In this document: piece after piece, positions 14,522 through 26,544 of the stretch
Numbering within the stretch: the first letter of the stretch is position 1
Layout of the letters: the number at the start of each line of letters is the position of its first letter
DNA from: Crotophaga sulcirostris
Lineage: Eukaryota > Chordata > Aves > Cuculiformes > Crotophagidae
Assembly (NCBI GenBank): GCA_013397455.1
Contig: VYZB01000383.1
Coordinates: forward strand, 682,764 to 746,763
DNA length: 64,000 nucleotides
Direction of reading: 5' to 3'
The notes under the pieces: generated by a model
Database searches by the model: none
Seen by the model: the letters and a program-made list of their open reading frames with translations, nothing else
What the model was told of the DNA's origin: nothing
Translations under genes and position numbers: made by a program

Positions 14522-16980
14522 GGTTTTGGTGACCAGAAGAGGTTTATATACGAAGACTGAGATTCTTCTGAGGCACCAAGAGGACACATGGGAGAAAGCA
14601 AGAGAAGGCATATTTACCAAGCAGGAGAGAGCTGCTGGCTTCATGGGTTGATTCCAAATCAGGTGAGCCTTTTAGGGGATGTGATAAGCAGGTCTGTGAA
14701 AGACCCTTCGAATTAACCTAAGCACAAGGATACACCCAAAGAAAGGGGAATCAGTGGAAGGAGGTAAAGATATTGGTGATCCAGCAACATGAGGAGCTAT
14801 GCATGTGACATTATACCTGAACAGAAGGGCTTGTAGAAGTCAGAAATGTTGCCCAGATTACAGGTTTTAACAACAGATCGGATTGCAGTGCTGTCCATAA
14901 GGGTAAAGAAAGAAGGAGCACACACTCTGCTGTGGCTTCGTGCCCAGCTTAGGCTGACAGCTACGTATTTATGCAGCAACGTTAGATGAACACACCAACG
15001 TGTTACTTTGGAAGAAAGATATAGCTCTGAAGAAGAGAGATAAAGATGGGTCTGGATTTCTGTTTCCACTATCTAGTGTGCGTATTTTTATCATTCTACG
15101 TAAAGAAAAATGTCAGTCTGTGACAATGATTTCATTTTGCTGATGATCTGCTTCATTTTGCTTGAAAGCGCTTAACGCTGACAATGATTAGTTGCAAGTA
15201 CTATAAAGGAATGTTTACCTTTTCTTCAAAAACAACTGAATCCACTGGATGTTTCTATTGTGTTAAAGCATGCAAAACAAGGGCCAGGGCCAAATGCAAA
15301 TTAATAGTTTTAGTTAACAGGGACATTTGGCATGCTAGTAAAAAAAAAAAAAGAAGACCTTAAAGCTCTCACCTGTGGCTAGTTTAGAATGAATGACAAC
15401 ATCCAGAACTGCAGAACAGCACAGAGGATGTTAAAGGATGACTTACAGTGTTTCCTATTCCTGAAGATCAAAGGCATACAGAAACTGAGACAAGACTTTT
15501 AGCACTCTGGGTAATTAACAGCCACAGTGGAATTTGGTTTCTTGCCATGTCACATTCAGTTTATAGCTTATGACAAAAAACATTACTAAATGTACTGGAG
15601 ATTACAGAGACATAAGACTATATGATAAATCAATAAAATAACTAAAGAGGTTAAAATACGCTCAGTCAAAAACAATTAAAGAAAAATTCCACTGTATCGA
15701 GCACAGGTCAGGAACACAAGTACAGCTGATGCACACGCACGTGTGGCTGACACTGGCAAGGTGAGCACCACACACCAATATTTCTCACACCACTAGTACT
15801 CTTTATTCTGTAAAGAACAGGTTTTGTTGTGTTTCTATTGGTTTTTCTCCTTCTGATGCTATAAACAAGGTACAATAAGCTATTCCTAAGAAGCCAGCCA
15901 ACAAACAGAGTCACAGCAATGGTCGTCCTTGATAAAGTGGAGGCAATTCTTCCTTGGAGGCCCCTCTACGGCCTAAAGATGTCCATCTCCACCCCTTTAT
16001 GTTCTTTGGCAGAGTCACCATTCAGAACTAAATCCCTCCTTCCTCATTGTGAGCTCCACTGATGGATGTGACAAGACTTATAAGTAGCCTCCTCTTACTG
16101 TTTTGCACAATGATTTCTGGAGTAGGAGGTTCAAAAACCCTTCCAATGGACCAGCCCACATTCAGTACAAAATCAATTTACCATGGCTATAGTCTCCTTT
16201 GTATTCCTGCATCAAGCAAAGCAATTTTATTCTCCTTCATTTTTCTGCTCTGGGTTTCCTTACCATTGTGCCTCTTTGAAGCTCACTCTTATGTAGAGAT
16301 GTTAAGGGTTCTCCACTATACATTTTTTTTTCCCTTCCTCCTCTGCTTCTCTGGCAGGCTGGACAAATCCTGCACAGTCAATTGAGTGCATTTATGTGCA
16401 CTCTCAGTAAGAGTTTTGCTATGAGAAGATGGGTTTTCATATATGCTTCAAACTCAAAATGTAATTGCTGAAGCACATGTGAAACCTTTGGGTATTATCA
16501 GCTTTCTAAACTGGGGAAGCCTTGCCTTCTCTATTCCTTTCCAGATTACATCATTGAACATACTTGCTCAGCATTTATTTGTTTGCTTTGAGAAGGAGCT
16601 AAAATAAGTTTGAGGAAATGCCCAATTTGGAGCTGATTCTCCCAACAATTAAGATGAGATTTGGGAATTAAAATCAGCACATCCTGCAGTATTAAAGAGA
16701 ATAATGAAGAACTTGAGATAACGTTTTCACAGTTTTGAGCCTCCCGTTTTCCTTTAGGGAAATCACATCTATTGCACTGAAGTGGCCTAATACTCTTTCA
16801 GATGAGACAAACACTGCAATATATTCTCATTAAAATCTTATAAGAGGTTGAATATGGTTTGAGTCCTGTCTTGGCTTGAAAAAACATGTCAGTGTGCAAC
16901 TAAAAAAATTAGATGTGCATGGGATTCAATTTATCCTATCAACATTCTTTTCAGACTGTGCAGTTAAGCTTGGTGTAGTA

Positions 16981-17163
16981 CAGGGGTGTCAAACTCATGG
17001 TTTGCGGGCTGAATCTGTCCCTCCACCTTGTTTTATCCAGGTTGGCACCTTGTTACTACCTGGCAGCAACACCGAGCTCCTTGCTCCTGCTCATCACATG
17101 TGCAGAGTGTGACACGTGTTACTCTGCAGGAGAATGGTGGGACCCGTGAGGTTGGCACCCCTG
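16981..17163. mobile_element. hAT-type non-autonomous DNA transposon (183 bp) with TIRs and 8-bp target duplication
   Basis: Seen: the left end is caggggtgtcaa and the right end is ttggcacccctg, which are 12-bp inverted repeats with one mismatch. They are flanked by gtgtagta (16973-16980) and atgtagta (17164-17171), matching 7 of 8. Known: CAGGGGTG-type ends with an 8-bp target duplication define hAT (Charlie-like) transposons, and the wording after the left end (caaactcatggtttgcgggc, later ttttatccag) resembles known short hAT relatives. Inference: this is a miniature element moved by a transposase encoded elsewhere. The 183-bp interior has no transposase. The open frames that cross it are chance. 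Confidence 0.85.
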
Positions 17164-17246
17164 ATGTAGTACAAACAAGTAGGAAGAAAAGGGCACTAGA
17201 ATTTTTTTTAATTAATTCAAAGATGTAATATTAAGACCAAACAAAA

Positions 17247-17408
17247 GCGCTGCCCAGGGAGGTGGTGGAGTCTCCAACCCTGGAGGTGTTTAAGAGGAGA
17301 TTGGCTGAGGCACTCAGTGCCAGGGTTTAGATGATGGGTTGGTGTTAGTGCTGGGTTCTAGGTTGGACTTGATCTCAGAGGTCCTTTCTAACCTTGTGAT
17401 ACTGTGAT
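17247..17408 (+). mobile_element. CR1 LINE, young family, sub-type A
   Basis: Starts at gcgctgcccagggagg, passes gtgccagggtttagatgatggg and ends in tgatactgtgat. It lacks three bases in the gacttgatctcag stretch compared with its relatives. It lies 83 bp right of the hAT element. Confidence 0.92.
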
Positions 17409-17766
17409 TATTTTCATTAGCTAAGGCCAGTTTCACCCAAGCCAGAGAGACTGGGGAAGTTTTGTAAGGTAGGCTGAAAACAGAGATCCTGGCTCAGCCT
17501 GCCCATAAGAGAGGAACTTAAGTGAAACCAGACTCTCCCTCCTGCTCTTCCTCATTTTAAACTAATAGTTTCTGAGCTTAAAGAATATAGGCAAAAAAAT
17601 ATAAATCCTCAGCTAAAAAAAAAAGGAGTCTTTGAACATTTGCTGTTCAATACAGCAGATGTATGTCTGAATTTCCATTTGTTTTGCATACTGAAAGGAT
17701 CCAGATCCCTATTCCTAGGCACCAGAATTTTGACACGTACTGTGGAAGTACATGAAATACTCAGTC

Positions 17767-17788
17767 GTACTCTACTAGTACTCTACTA
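17767..17788. repeat. 11-bp tandem duplication
   Basis: The unit gtactctacta occurs twice in a row. Confidence 0.75.
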
Positions 17789-18747
17789 GGCATTTCTGCT
17801 TAAATTTAAATGGTGAACCTTGCCCCAATGAGTTCAAATCCTAGGGTTAAGGTGAAAAACAATATGTGGCTGAAAAAAAAAAAAGGCAGAAAGAACAAGG
17901 GGGAGCAGTGAGATCACTAATATTTGCAGTCAGGGAGTACACATGGTACACAGGCAAACATGGTGCGAGCTTCCCTGGAAAGTTTTTGGCAACACACCTA
18001 GATTTTGACCTTTAGACTCTCTGGCTTCTATGGGGTTTGGTGCTCAGCATCACAAACTGCCAGAAAATGTCACTTCTGATAAATCACTAATAACTAAGTA
18101 GGACCTTTCAGCTGTTACCAAGCTGGGCTGGAAGAGGAAGTCAGTGATGAAAAGTCCCCCATGTTTCATAAAACAAATTTCTGTATTTTTTTTATTGTTC
18201 TATAGCTACATTGTGCATTACATATCTGCTCCCTCCGCCAGGTGCCTAACGCTCTTGATAAGCTAATTACAGCCTTCTGCTTATTTCATGTCAAGCTTAA
18301 CTCCCCAGTCTGAGCCTAGCCTGCAGTTCTGGCATGTTTTTTCCCTAATCCAAGACCATCTGTGCTCCATCAGCAAGGAACACTTAAATACAGTGAAAGT
18401 GAAGAACCAACAGTGTTGAATTCCCCATACATTACCCCCAGCTCCTCTCCCCAGCATTTCCAATTAAGTGTGAAGCCAACATCCATCCACTCCTAAATAC
18501 ACTGGAAGGCTCCAAGCAGGCTACAGTTATCTACAGATGCAGCAAGGCTTTCAGTGGTCAATGGGGAAATGACAAGTTAGAAAGGACCTGAATTTCTCCA
18601 TTTCTTTACATCTTTATATCAAAAGCTTCACATGCTATCACATCACCAACACTCCATGCAGTAGCCGAGTTCAGCACCTGATCAACGCAAAATCAAATTC
18701 TTGTCTCAGAAGCACAACGAGTCAATTTGGGAAAAAACAGCAATGAA

Positions 18748-18844
18748 TCACAGTATCACAAGGTTAGAAAGGACCTCTGAGATCATCCAGTCCAACCTAT
18801 AACCCAACACTAACACCAACCCATCATCTAAACCATGGCACTGA
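18748..18844 (-). mobile_element. CR1 LINE, young family, sub-type A, tail fragment
   Basis: Minus-strand CR1 tail. The complement reads tagatgatgggttggtgttag, then tctcagaggtcctttctaac, then a single tgatactg-type tail unit. It runs directly into a TA microsatellite. Confidence 0.92.
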
Positions 18845-18863
18845 AATATATATATATATATAT
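18845..18863. repeat. TA microsatellite at the 5' break of a CR1
   Basis: About nine TA units immediately next to the truncated end of the CR1 at 18748-18844. Confidence 0.85.
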
Positions 18864-21800
18864 CAAGAATCCAAAAAGCTATTTCTCAAGTCTTATGTTT
18901 ATCGACGCAAAACGAAAGTGAACGACAGTTTAAATCAAAACTGGACTGTGATGTCAGGGAAGATGGTTCTCTGCCCCTCTCCTGTTCCACCACCAAAAGT
19001 TCAAGTGTTCCTAAGCCCTGGGGTCCCCTCGCTGCCAAGCCCAGCTGGATGCAGTCCCTGCCTGCTGCCACTGTTAGCAGCCAGAGCCCACCACCGCCCG
19101 TAGCATCAATCCACCTAGCTTCCTCCTCAAACTGGGAAACAGATGCCTCCAGACTCCCTGCTTGGTCTGTCACAGTTTGCCTTGCTTCTGCCTCCTCTTT
19201 TCCAACACCAGACGTCAGCACCTGATGCCATACTGAGCTCTGCCAAGCTTCATCTCAACAAGGAATTTATTTGGTCGTTCTCCTGCAAAGACAACTCTGA
19301 TGCAGCGTCTTTTATTCCTTCCTCCCAGCTCCTCTGCTCTGTTCTCCAGTCTGCACTATTCCTGCCAACCCAGGATTTATTTTCCAGATCCCTCCAGTTT
19401 GTGTCCTGCCCTTACATTCCCTCACCACCTGTCTCTTCCCTCACCTCCCCTCCAGCACGTTTGAATTTGACCTCTTCCAAAGTCAAAGATTCTACAAATG
19501 TGTTTTGAGAATTTGCCTTATAATTAATATGAGGGAATAAAAAAATTCAAATAATATATAATACAAAAAATACAAAATAATTCTCCAACAGGATTAATGC
19601 AGCATACCCCTGTGCTTCTTCTGTTGCTCTCTCTTTTGGTGGTTTTTCAATGCTGTCACATTTATCTTGTATTGAAAAAAAAAATTCTTTCTTCTGTCTT
19701 GTTCTTAAATCCTCAATAACTGATCTCACAGCAAAAGCTACTAAATTCGTAACAATTATATTAGTCGCATATAGTTTTTTTCTCCTGTCACTGTGTTTAC
19801 CACTATTATATTTATGAATCATTTATCATTCCTTTCTGCCCGATGCATCAAAATCCTCTCCTCTTAGGCAACTGCACTTTTTCCCTTAATACTTCCACCC
19901 TAACTTAAGAACTTTTTTGTCATTCTTAATAAAGCTTAAATCACTTCTCTTTAAGCAACCTTGTAGCCTAGTCAAATGGCTGCAGCCCTTTTATTTCTTT
20001 TTCTTTATTTAAAAGGAAATAAAACACTCTCTTTTAAAAAAGGAAAACCATGCTTTGTCTCCTGCCTGAAGTGATTAATAATTAATGTAGAGAATTTTAT
20101 CCAAATTTCTGGCACAAAAGAGTTTCAGATGAAAAAATCTTTTTCTTAACCCTTCCTCCAAATTCTTTCCAAGATGTCCTCTTTATAGAATATAAATATT
20201 TCTGCAAATTTGTTCTAAGTGTTTTTATCTGAAGGGATAAATTTGCATTGTATTTTTCCCCCATTAGACACTCAACTACTCTATTTTTCCATTTTAAAAA
20301 ATGGGAAAAAAGTTTAAGAAGTTTAGAAAAAAGTAGTGAAAGATGGATCCATTTTAAACATGTGAACATGCTGAAGTTGCATAATTGCTTACCTAGAAAG
20401 CAGAGTTGAAGGTAACACCTGTTTAATATTACACGTACTATGAATCAAAATATAACAACTTAGCAGACTCATGATTAAGGCAAATTCCCTGTATTTACAA
20501 GTGCATATCATCATGTATAATACTTAAACAAAAAGCCACATATTTCAAAGCACTTCAAAAGGACAAGTGTCGCTATCTCAGCTTCACGTCTGGGGAAAAG
20601 AAAAGCCTGGGCTGGAGATGGCTGGAAATCACCTCCCCTCCCCACATCAGCCTACAAGTGAGACAGCTAGTCCATACACAACTTTTTTGCATCTCTCCAT
20701 TCACTGACTCCCCACATTTGGAGTCCCCAGCCACAGAACAGCTTAATCTCTAGTCAGTCATATCACCGGTCAAAATGTATCGGGTACAACCAGGTGCAGT
20801 AGCTTTTAGACAAAAGAAGTATTTCAGAAACAGTAGAATACCTGTAAGATTGTTGATCCTATCGACTGTTCAAGCTGTGGTGACATCCAGCAACTCATTT
20901 ATACCCCACAGCCACATCCACCATCCTCCTCCAGGGGTAGAACCCAACCTTCCTCTCCCATTGCCAACCCATCAGCAGGCAACTCACAGCAGCTGTTGGC
21001 TGATGACGTTCACCTGGAGGTTTGCTACTCTTCCTGCAGCCCTGAAGAAATGCTTCTGAGCCTGAAAACTTGCCATGATTCTCCAGCTGAGGAGGCTGGA
21101 GATGCCATAGGCGTAGTCAAGTTTGTGCCTTTTTTTACTCATCTGTCCTCCTAACACATGGATTGTGCTTTCCTCAACTCAGCCTGGAGAAGACAGGTTA
21201 ACCTTGGAGGCCAGAGCTTTTTGAGGCTCTCAAAGGATTCAGGGAAGCTGTGCCTGCTGTGGTGAGACAGGATTGATGTGGGAGCGACGAGCAAACTGTT
21301 CCCATCCCTGCTCCTCAGCTCTGGGTCTCTGCTAACAGTTGTGCAGGACACATTAGTGACTCCTCTGTGCAGCTCCAGGCTCCAATAATCCCCTTGCATT
21401 ACTCATTCAGAGCTGTTGTACTTAAAAGAAGCTGTAAAACACACATCAGCTAAACTATTACTAACAGAGAAAAGTAGGATTATTTATCTAGGGAAAAAAA
21501 TGAACACAGTGACATGAAATGTATTTACTATAAAATAATTCTTTTTTTTTTTTTTCTAAGAGCTCAATAGTTGGTTTTAAAGGAAACATATGAGGTCATT
21601 CATGAGCCCTCTTAGAGAGGCACAAATCAATAAATGGTGATTTTTTTTTTTCCTTTGTACACTTTCTTTATAAATGACTGGATGCTATCAGGGTCAAACT
21701 TAATCCTGTGCAGAGAGCCAATGCAAGGGACGTGAATAATTTAAATCTCTCTTAAGCTCTGCTTTGAGAATAAAATCTAGATATTTCCCTGTATTCTAAG

Positions 21801-22252
21801 CCTTAAAGAAAAAAATGCTGCTTTTCTACAGTAATTGGTCCAGATACTCCATTGTTTGTCTTGTAAGATGCAGTCCTTTGTGTTACCAAGGTCTTCCCTT
21901 GCTTCTGACTTCTCCATGCAGCTCAGCTGCCACACCAGGGGTGGGTCAGGGCACTGTGTCCCTGGCAGGAAGAGCACTTCAGGGAGTGCACAGCCCTGAG
22001 AAGTGGCAAACCACAGCAGGGTGCCAGGACCCCTCCCCAGGCACCACCACCTCCACAAGCCCCAACTGGCTGAGCAGAGACTGCGGGGGGTTTCGCCTCC
22101 TCTCCAGGAGCGCAGGAAGCAGCAGCTGACGGTGTGAACCCTGCGCCTGCTGTGGGAAGCTCAACAGGTCACTGCTGCCACATCGGCTGCTCTTAGGGGA
22201 AGGCGCTGCTTTAAGCCTATCCTGCACTAACGATCACATCAGAGCACCCTAA
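18864..22252. other. Intronic stretch with nothing recognised
   Basis: Mixed AT-rich and pyrimidine-rich sequence (for example 19090-19480). No exon pair of splice sites with a readable peptide and no transposon ends were found. Confidence 0.45.
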
Positions 22253-22492
22253 NNNNNNNNNNNNNNNNNNNNNNNNNNNNNNNNNNNNNNNNNNNNNNNN
22301 NNNNNNNNNNNNNNNNNNNNNNNNNNNNNNNNNNNNNNNNNNNNNNNNNNNNNNNNNNNNNNNNNNNNNNNNNNNNNNNNNNNNNNNNNNNNNNNNNNNN
22401 NNNNNNNNNNNNNNNNNNNNNNNNNNNNNNNNNNNNNNNNNNNNNNNNNNNNNNNNNNNNNNNNNNNNNNNNNNNNNNNNNNNNNNNNNNNN
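22253..22492. other. Assembly gap of 240 N
   Basis: 240 undetermined bases. The right edge falls inside a CR1 (next feature), so at least part of the missing sequence is probably the 5' part of that CR1. Confidence 0.99.
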
Positions 22493-22731
22493 AGAGGACA
22501 TGGACTCAAGTTTAGGCTTGATATTAGGAAAAAGTTCTTCCCTGAAAGGGTGATTGGCCATTGGAATGCGCTGCCCAGGGAGGTGGTGGAGTCGCCAGCC
22601 CTGGAGGTGTTTAAGAGGAGACTGGATGAGGCACTCAGTGCCAGGGTTTAGATGCTGGGTTGGTGTTGGTGTTGGGTTATAGGTGGGACTCGATGATCTC
22701 AGAGGTCCTTTCCAACCTTGTGATACTGTGA
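22493..22731 (+). mobile_element. CR1 LINE, young family, sub-type B; 5' part lost in gap
   Basis: Begins at agaggacatggactcaag directly after the gap. It passes gtttaggcttgatattagg, gattggccattgg, ctgcccagggaggtggtgg and tagatgctgggttggtgttg (sub-type B), and ends in tgatactgtga. Confidence 0.95.
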
Positions 22732-24896
22732 AGCACCTAGGAAACGCTTTCTGTGCCTTATCTCAAGCCAACCTTCACAGCTAGAGAATAAACCTCTAAA
22801 AACACCCTGCATCCCTAAAGTAATAACAATAAAAAAGCAGTATACTCGTACTTCTAAAAATCTCAGATTATATAAATGTCAGTTTAGCTAAGGTGTAGCC
22901 TGCAACAAGAGGCTGATTTGCCTCTCAGAAACATCTGCAGAGCTGGGTTTGTTGACAGCAGCAGCAGCTGAACGTGTGTGTCAGGGCAGGGGACAGCCAG
23001 GGCGTAAGCACACACAGATCCCCAAGAGCCTGCTGGAGCTGGTGGAGTGGAAAGCAGCCCACAGAGAAAAGGGGGTAAATAAGCAAACCAAAATAAAGTT
23101 TGCAAAGATACAGAATCAATGTCGGTGACACAAAATAAGTCCAAGGCGTTGGGGTTTTTTTTTTTTCATTTTATTTTTTCCCTTCCCCTTTCTAAAGGAT
23201 GTTTAATGATCCTGACTGTAAGGTGGAAGGAATAAGAACATTAGTCTTCATTCCCTCCACATAAAATGCCTGGCAGGGTTTTATCAAATAAAGAGCCCAA
23301 TATGCTACTGTTATCAGCAAGTGACTTCAGCAGCTAATTAAACTCTCAGTTTCTGAATCCTAGCCATAATGTTTGCTGACAAAGACCAAAACCCCTGTAG
23401 TAATTTTGCTTTTTAGGTGAGGTGAGGCAGGGAAGGAGGGAATGACAACAAATTACCCAGGAAAGCAGCCTGGCAATCCATGGCTGACAGTTATCATGCA
23501 AACCTCCCTTTACCACGTGAGCATGTCAAGGTATTTCTCCTCCAGATGTAAATCAGCTCCATGGCCTTCACTGGCTCCAAGAAAGCTGCTCTGCTTAATG
23601 CCAAGTATGATTCCAAACAGGTATAGCTCCTGCATTCCCTATACATGCCATGCAGCCCTATGTATATGATCCTCCTGTGCACATGTACATATGTATTTAT
23701 AAAAATATACATGTGAATGTATATACACAAGAATTTCCCATACCATGCCTAAAAACTGACTTTAAAGGGCAATTATAGTAATAACAACTGTGCACTGCAC
23801 TCTAAGCCAGTTTAGCAAATCTATGAATGCACATATTGAAGTGTATTCTTACTCAGTAGAGCATGCAGCGTGTTCTTAACTTGGAAAATTCTCAAAGGAA
23901 AACTGACATTTATTTAAAGCTAAACCTGGGCTTAAAAGCTTTGCTGGCTCTAAATGGACTCCTGCCTTGAGTTCTCTCAGACAGAAGGGATGTTGTGTTC
24001 AGAAATTGCTCGATGCTACAGAGTGTGAGAAGAGATTTGCTTTCTCTGCTTTCTCAATTACAGCTGAAGAGTAACATCAGCACAAGGCTGGTTCACAACT
24101 GCATATGCTGCAGCCTGTTAAAGAGCTGGAGAAGTGCATCCTTGGAAGATGATGTGTGGCCTCCAGCCATGGTCACCTCCAGCCTGACACGCCTTCTTTT
24201 CTTCCCCCTCTCCCACTCCAGGTAGATTTTTCTACCTTGGATAAACCATGGGAAGGCAGACCTGCACCTGTGAGCTGCAACCTGGCTCCTGATCAGTCAT
24301 TTTAAGGGTGTAGTAAGTGAGTAGATTTGATTTGGGAACCTAAAACCATAAGAATAAAAAGCTGAATTTGCCAGAAAGTTTGTTCAGTCAATATAAGCTT
24401 TATTATGGAATGGCTTTAAACCTCTAGGCTGAGAGTGAGAGGTTTTAGGTGCAGCTTTGGAAGGTGATTTATGAATAGATTTATATGTTAATCTGTTAAT
24501 AAAAACTGTAGCGTACTGATAAAATATGTGACAATCATAACTCAGCTATGAGCCACATATTAAAGACTGCATCTGCTCTAGTAGAGGTTTTGATTATGTT
24601 TTTAAATGAGGGAACTGCATTGGCCTAAAAATAAAGAAATAAATATTTTATCTAGAAATATGTGCCATATAATTCAAAGAAGTATCTGGGAATCTGCAAG
24701 AAACAAATAATAAACTGCTTTTAAGAAAATGACATCTGGAAAGTGAAGCTTGCTCCTGAACATTTCAAAATGGAGTTTTTGTCAGTGGAACATAAAGATA
24801 GGCAAAGTATTCTCACTCTTTCCCAAAATTACTTCCCAAGCTGGATTTTAAATTGGATGATAATCTTGACACTCCGACTAGATTGAAGAAATAAAT
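22732..24896. other. Intronic stretch with nothing recognised
   Basis: No exon or transposon was recognised. A short TA/CA-rich patch lies at about 23680-23730. Confidence 0.45.
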
Positions 24897-25014
24897 ATCA
24901 CAGTATCACAGTGTTACAAGGTTGGAAAGGACCTCTGAGATCATCCAGTCCAACCTAGAACCCAACACCAACACCAACCCAGCATCTAAACCCTGGCACT
25001 GAGTGCCTCATCCA
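24897..25014 (-). mobile_element. CR1 LINE, young family, sub-type B, tail fragment
   Basis: Minus-strand tail with repeated atcacagt units, then the complement of the gacctctgagatcatcc stretch and of tagatgctgggttggtgttg. It breaks off at ctcatcca. Confidence 0.93.
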
Positions 25015-25969
25015 TATTTTCAGCAAATATGGGCCAACTTCTGAGCACCCCAGGTTTTGTGCTGTCATACCAATGCCTGGTTTACTCATGATTTTTGAAA
25101 GGATACTTGGAAAAATGGGAATGGCTCTGGCTCAAGGACATTTCTGCAAGTAAACCTGAAATACAATACTTTTACCTCTTTTTAGTGACAAAACTCACAG
25201 TACTTTATAAAGGGGTGCTACATCCTTTTATAAACCAGATAAAGCAGGCAGGGCAGCTTTCCTTCAGGCACCCATGGGCAGAGCCAGCAGCACAAATTTG
25301 AGCACTCCAAGCCCTGTCTGGTGCCTTCCCAGCATCTCTTGGGAGTGTAAGATTTATCTATTATTTGTAAGTTCTGTGATGAGTGCCAGGGCTTTTTGAA
25401 CATGCTCTGAATCCTTAAAATTTCCCAGTGAAATATTTTCACCAGGAAAGATTACTTGAGTGACAATTTGTGCTGTGAACTATATTACTCACTGCTCCCT
25501 GTTGGTTTTGTTTATCATATTTTATTCAACTATACTGAGAAAAACCAAGTTACACTCTGCCACCTCTCCTCACACTTTTATACACTTGCAGAGCATGTTT
25601 CTCATCAGCACACGTAAATGTGGCACTACTGAGCCCTAAATAAGTAGAAAATAATGCATTTAATGCTCTGTTTGATTCAAAATACAAAATATGAAACTTG
25701 TTCCATTTGTTGCTATGTGACATATTGAGGACTGACAGACAAGTTTTATTATTATTAACTATACTTTGTGGATAGGTACTGTTGATTTAGCAGTGATTAT
25801 GCCACAGAGTTAAAGATCCCTCCAGGGACTAGCAGGGAGGGAAGTGTGTCTTCGAGAGCAGCTGTGCAGTTTAAGAGCCTCATCTCTGTAGCAAGGATGT
25901 TTCTGATACTGAGATTAAGGGAATTAAAATCTGAGTAAAACCATCCTTATCAGAAATGCACTGCATACA

Positions 25970-26150
25970 TATCACAGTATCACAGTATTACAAGGTTGGA
26001 AAGGACCTCTGAGATCATCGAGTCCAACCTAGAACCCAACACCAACACCAACCCAGCATCTAAACCATGGCACTGAGTGCCTCAGCCAATCTCCCCTTAA
26101 AACACCTCCAGTGTTGGCGACTCCACCACCTCCCTGGGCAGCGCATTCCA
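25970..26150 (-). mobile_element. CR1 LINE, young family, sub-type B
   Basis: Minus strand. The tail units atcacagt are followed by the complement of the CR1 3' region, back to gcgcattcca. It has the same orientation as the copy 1 kb to the left but is longer, so the two are separate insertions. Confidence 0.94.
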
Positions 26151-26276
26151 TAGTTGCAGTTCATCTGCTACAGGACTATGCAGCATTGTTTTGTCTCTAT
26201 TTGGGGTCTCAAGAAATACTCATCTCAAAGGCCCATGATATCCACAGAAACAAATTTAAAAAGCGAATAAAGTCAT

Positions 26277-26322
26277 GTGTTTTGTAGCATTTTCGTGTTT
26301 TGTAGCATTTTCATATTTTGCA
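26277..26322. repeat. 18-bp tandem repeat, about 2.5 copies
   Basis: The unit gtgttttgtagcattttc occurs at 26277-26294 and 26295-26312, followed by a partial, mutated third unit. Confidence 0.85.
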
Positions 26323-26477
26323 GTGCGGTAAATCGAGATGTGTAATCGGAGATTCTGGCAGCTCAGGGGGTACTGGACAGACAACTCTACCAAATTCAGA
26401 GCTATGACTATTGGGGAAATACAACGTTGAACACAGTTTTGAGTTTCTCGGGGATCCGGGTTAGTTGTGGACAGGTA

Positions 26478-26544
26478 GGGTTGGACCTCATGATCTCAAA
26501 GGTCTTTTCCAACCTGGCAATTCTATGATTCTACGATTCTATGG
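26478..26544 (+). mobile_element. CR1 LINE, older family, tail fragment
   Basis: The stretch gggttggacctcatgatctc through ggtcttttccaacctgg ends in attctatg-type 8-bp units, the classical avian CR1 tail. This separates it from the tgatactg family. Confidence 0.85.

Noticed and set aside
16062..16385. Plus-strand open frame with hydrophobic start (107 codons)
   Set aside because: Looks like a membrane protein only because pyrimidine-rich DNA encodes Leu, Phe and Ser; no family match, no splice sites.
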